Below, one piece after another: positions 60,637 to 64,000 of a DNA stretch of 64,000 nt (positions are counted from its first letter, which is position 1; the number at the start of each line of letters is the position of its first letter). The DNA comes from Symbiotaphrina buchneri (Eukaryota > Ascomycota > Symbiotaphrinales > Symbiotaphrinaceae). The translations under genes and the position numbers were made by a program. The stretch is from positions 372,001 to 436,000 of the forward strand of contig BCIG01000014.1 in assembly GCA_001599915.1 (NCBI GenBank), given 5' to 3'. The notes beneath the pieces are model-generated. The model saw only the letters and a list, made by a program, of their open reading frames with translations, had not been told where the DNA came from and searched no databases.

Positions 60637-62327
60637 CTAACTGTTTGGAACGTAAACACCTTCCTTGCAAAGAACCACGATCTTCTTGAAAAATCGCCTC
60701 CATTCCACCGGATCCCCAACGACCTTCACAAACCGCACCTCGAGCAACCCATCTGTTCCCTTTGTACTCAAACGGTCGATAACGATATCGCCGCTCAAGG
60801 GGCAGGACCTTGTGTCGGACGTTCTGACCTTGATGCATGCCGGACCCCGGTGGCCCACTTGAGAATTGCTTGGTATTGGCACGCCCAATCGATGGAATGC
60901 TTCTGACATCATTTGCAGTAGCAGGGACATCTCTACGTGGGAGAAGAAGCGGGTAAGGCTCTGTGCAGGTATAATGTCCCGGAAGTTTTGTGCTCGCTGT
61001 GTGAGGCTCAAAGGCACTGCAGGTGTAGCGGAGAACTGTGTCATTGTGGGGTCCTCTGCAAGCAGGTCCCAGAAGTCGCTTTGACTTAATCTGTTTCGTG
61101 ATATGGCAGGCTGGCTGGCACTAGTGCGCTCTGCGGCACGCAGTCGCGCTGGTTGTTCCCAGTCAAAGAGAACATCGTTGATCGGCGTCTCGGGTTGCGT
61201 AGAGGCGAACTTGGTTCTGAACCCGCCGTCGACGTCCATCAAATCTGCAGACGGTTGGGAATCCAAGGGGTCTTGATCGAAATTAATCTTCAAGGACTCC
61301 AACAAATGTGTAGCCAATGTTAACGGGCTCGAAAGCCTGCCGTCGGCGCTTAGATATGGATTCGGCCTCGTAAACCATGGATGTCTTCGGACTTCTTCGA
61401 AGGTGAATCTGCTTTTGCTGTCTACCTTCATCATTCCACGGAGGAGCGAGATCACAGTGTGCGGAACTTTCTGCCAAAGTTCATCTGTGCTGCGACCATC
61501 GGTTCTGACGTATTCCTCAAACTCCCAGCTTCTCCTAGTTGGCTCGTCCCAAGGAGTATTCCCCACCAGGAGCACGAATAAGACAACGCCGCAAGACCAG
61601 ATATCTGTCTTATCAGCCTCGTAACCCGCGGGGGCACCCGTGGCCTTCGTGCGTGTGCCCGCGACGGATGATATTACCTCAGGGGCAATATATGGGGGGC
61701 TACCGCACACAGTGTTCGATAGTTTCTTGGTCCCATTGTAAACAAACAGGTTGGCTAAACCAAAATCTGCGAGTTTGAGGTCTCCGCCGGCTGACAAGAG
61801 AATGTTTTCCGGTTTGATATCCCTGTGCGCCACACCTCTCGAGTGCATGTAGCTGACAGCACTAACCATCTGTGTGAAATAAAAGTGGGCAACATCCTCA
61901 CTGACGCCAGCATCCGCCTCGATCTTGTCGAACAGATCGCCTCCTTCGGCATACTCCATGGCTATCCACCTCCAGACCAGATCCTCTCCGCTCTGAAAGA
62001 ACTGGATTATGTTCGGGTGTTGGCCGATATGAGAATGAAGTGCCACCTCCATAGCGATCTGTTTAGCAGTAACTCGCCCATTCCTCGTTGCGTATTCCTT
62101 GTGGATGAATTTGACCGCGAATACTGGCGACCGGCTTTCCAGTGGGATAGCTTTGCGGATACTTTGACAAGAATAGTCAGCATTGTTCCGTCTGCTGGCA
62201 AATTGACATACGAAGCATACGCCCCTCTCCCGATTGTTTTGGAAATGAGGCGGAAAGGAAGTTCTTTGGGCAGAGGGGCCAGTTGGGACTGTGTTATTGT
62301 TGCCATGACTGCAATATTCGTGGACAT
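60637..62327 (-). CDS. chk1: DNA-damage checkpoint kinase Chk1
   Basis: Serine/threonine kinase activated by ATR/Rad3 that restrains Cdc25 and delays mitosis. 546 residues from exons 62327-62212 and 62161-60637; the second in-frame methionine (MATITQ, at 62306) is an equally good start. Kinase domain about residues 25-290: IGRGAYAS, the ATP lysine in VFAVKFIHKEY, AMEYAEGGDLFDKIE, the catalytic loop HRDIKPENILL, ADFGLAN, CGSPPYIAPEV and WSCGVVLFVLLVGNTPWDEP. A linker with several SQ/TQ pairs (DSQPS, ASTQPE) offers possible ATR sites. The C-terminal KA1-like region includes LLLQMMSEAFHRLG and EVRFVKVVGDPVEWRRFFKKI. It diverges from the E2 gene. Confidence 0.96.
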
Positions 62328-62981
62328 GAATATTTCCGTGCTGTGACTTGGCCGGTCAACGAATCATTGCCTGAGCATAGCCAAAGCTGCGGACGGAAGG
62401 CATCGTTATCGGGCCGGGCGACAGAACATAACTATGCGTTCGTGGTGCCAGTAATGGACGTGTTTTTGTATATATTAGGGACTCGCAAGAAAGGACGCGG
62501 AAAGTCGCGATATCTTAAGCGTGTCCCGGCGCAAAACAATTTAAGGTACGGAAGCTTTGATAAGGTACGGAGTACTTTGTACATGTACTGATACGGAGCT
62601 TCCCGGGGCTGCTTCGCCGTTGCTGGGTGCTACAGAGGACACCAGTACACGCTACGGGACCTTGAATTCCCCGTTGCCTTAGGTAAGCGTGTTCCCGTTT
62701 CCGGCCCCTGCAGTAAACACTGAAGTCAAGCTCGTGACGATGTCAAACCATTTTTATTCCCTTCTCCCTTTCAGCGTCTGATCATCCATCTCCCAGCAGA
62801 GTTGCATCGCGACCTTCTCCTAGGTACTATCAGGTGTTGCTTTTTGGCTGTACGGGCGAGCTGTCACTTTCCCTTCGCTGCTCACGGCCTCTCCTTCTTT
62901 CGTTGCCTTTCTTTGCCTCTGAGCTTCAAGTCCACTTGGAGCCTCATCCTTCCGTCGGCTTGACCTACGCAGAGAAAGAGA
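62328..62981. promoter_or_regulatory. Divergent promoter region, chk1 / E2 enzyme gene
   Basis: About 650 bases between diverging starts of two cell-cycle genes. It contains TAAGGTACGG and GTACGGAGTAC words at about 62543-62575 and a CT-rich leader near the E2 gene. No further gene is seen. Confidence 0.55.
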
Positions 62982-63666
62982 ATGGACTATACCATGGATG
63001 AAGCCTCACAAACAGCTACGCCGTCCGGGCTGACTGCTCTTGAGACAACGAAAATGGCTTCTCCTTCCCGCCGACAAGATACGCAAAGTGTCACGAAGCG
63101 GTCGGTCTCCACCCGCCTAATTCTATAGGCATTATCACAGGAAATGGTGGCAACTCATTGCTAACATCTCCCGGACCCTTAGTTTACAGACAGAGCTCAT
63201 GCAGCTTATGATGTCTTCCGCACCTGGCGTGTCCGCGTTTCCTGATTCTGACAATCTTCTATGCTGGACGGGAACAATTACCGGTCCAAGCGCCACATAC
63301 TACGAGGGCCTGGTGTTTAAACTGTCATTTGAGTTTCCACCAACGTATCCTTATAACCCTCCCACGGTCCTCTTCAAGACCCCCATCTATCATCCAAACG
63401 TCGACTTTTCCGGACGCATTTGCTTGGATATCCTCAAGGACAAATGGAGCGCCGTCTACAACATCCAAAGCGTATTGCTCAGCCTTCAGAGCCTTCTGGG
63501 AGAACCGAACAAGTAAGGGCATATCTGTTCGGTGCGATAGGGGTTGTGCTGACACGGGGATAGTGCGAGTCCGCTGAATGGTCAAGCTGCGGAATTGTGG
63601 GATAAAGACCCGCAAGAATACAAGAAGCTCGTTTTGGCACGGCATCGTGATATCGACGAGGAATGA
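62982..63666 (+). CDS. ubc11: Ubiquitin-conjugating enzyme E2, UBE2C/Ubc11 type
   Basis: E2 that works with the anaphase-promoting complex to mark mitotic cyclins and securin. 183 residues; exons 62982-63100, 63183-63512 and 63564-63666. A flexible N-terminal extension of about 38 residues (as in UbcH10) precedes [20 protein letters not shown]. The UBC fold shows [51 protein letters not shown] with the catalytic cysteine, [20 protein letters not shown] and the end [19 protein letters not shown]. The end of the second exon and the third exon restore PNNASPLN across the intron. The UBE2C assignment rests on the extension and the [12 protein letters not shown] segment. Confidence 0.92.
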
Positions 63667-64000
63667 TCTTTTACCTGTTGGAATAGCGCGCAGTTGCATT
63701 GTATCAGGATCCAAACTTGGACTTGGACTTTGGGCCCTTTGCATAGCAATGACCCTCTCCTTTGGGGGTCTTTTGGAGTCAGGCACGTGGTTGTAGGCGG
63801 CGCTGCCGGTTCTTTTTTTTGTCATGCCATCGGCATTCGCGAATAAACTGGCTGAGGTGGAATGATGACTGGTAACCATGCGAATCCTGCTGTTGGTCTT
63901 GTAAGGCTCTCAATCAATATGTAGCCTTGGTACCACCCACATTCCACTGGAGCTCTGCTGCCGTGATTTTACGAGCCTGCATCTTCAGAACTCTCTTTGA
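63667..64000. other. 3' flank of the E2 gene
   Basis: About 330 bases to the right edge. The long minus-strand open frame overlapping the end of the E2 gene is its antisense shadow. Nothing else is supported. Confidence 0.6.

Noticed and set aside
63325-63879. 184-codon minus-strand frame at the right end
   Set aside because: Overlaps the E2 catalytic exons antisense and shows no family features.

Overview
The window is nuclear DNA of a filamentous ascomycete (Pezizomycotina). The genes carry many short GT-AG introns (about 45-330 bases), often with CTAAC/CTGAC branch sites. The gene set is also typical: white-collar 2, an AbaA-type TEA regulator, a large-subunit catalase with a C-terminal glutaminase-like domain, a secreted GH5 glucanase and a fungal urease. 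I cannot fix the class from sequence alone. I found no transposon, retroelement, viral copy, CRISPR array, rRNA or tRNA gene.

Layout, left to right. Urease (cut by the left edge) and an HMG-box protein, both minus; mitochondrial NADH-cytochrome b5 reductase; a DHA1-type MFS transporter; the PP4 regulatory subunit Psy4 (minus); a UPF0658 membrane protein; the photoreceptor partner WC-2 (minus), head to head with RAD50 (17.8-22.2 kb). After a 2.3-kb gene-free stretch come the secreted exo-1,3-beta-glucanase, the acetyltransferase Gcn5 (minus), the tiny oligosaccharyltransferase subunit Ost5, the 9-1-1 clamp subunit Rad1 and an intronless copper ATPase (minus). From 35 to 50 kb lie COP9 subunit 7, an RGS/Rax1-type membrane protein (minus), a small zinc-ribbon protein (minus), dynein light chain LC8 (minus), the rRNA-processing protein Mrd1, AbaA and a DUF155/RMD1-family protein (minus). 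The right part holds an ELL-type elongation factor (minus), the catalase (minus), ribosomal protein L31, checkpoint kinase Chk1 (minus) and an E2 of the UBE2C/Ubc11 type.

Most genes are unrelated housekeeping loci. Two themes recur. One is DNA-damage signalling and repair: RAD50, Rad1, Chk1 and Psy4. The other is light/development/stress: WC-2, AbaA, COP9 subunit 7 and a CatA-like catalase. Nothing shows that either is a functional cluster. Several genes (Ost5, LC8, the zinc-ribbon protein, the first exon of RAD50, the last exon of the catalase) only appear after splicing by hand, because their exons are as short as 4-50 bases.

The intergenic DNA carries a recurrent palindromic word, AGGTACCT, and related TACCTTA strings. 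I found seven copies, all outside the coding exons; about one would be expected by chance. No whole undescribed system stands out. The most useful leads are this motif family, a cluster of AbaA-type CATTCY sites in front of abaA itself, and a pair of inverted CCAAT boxes upstream of the catalase.
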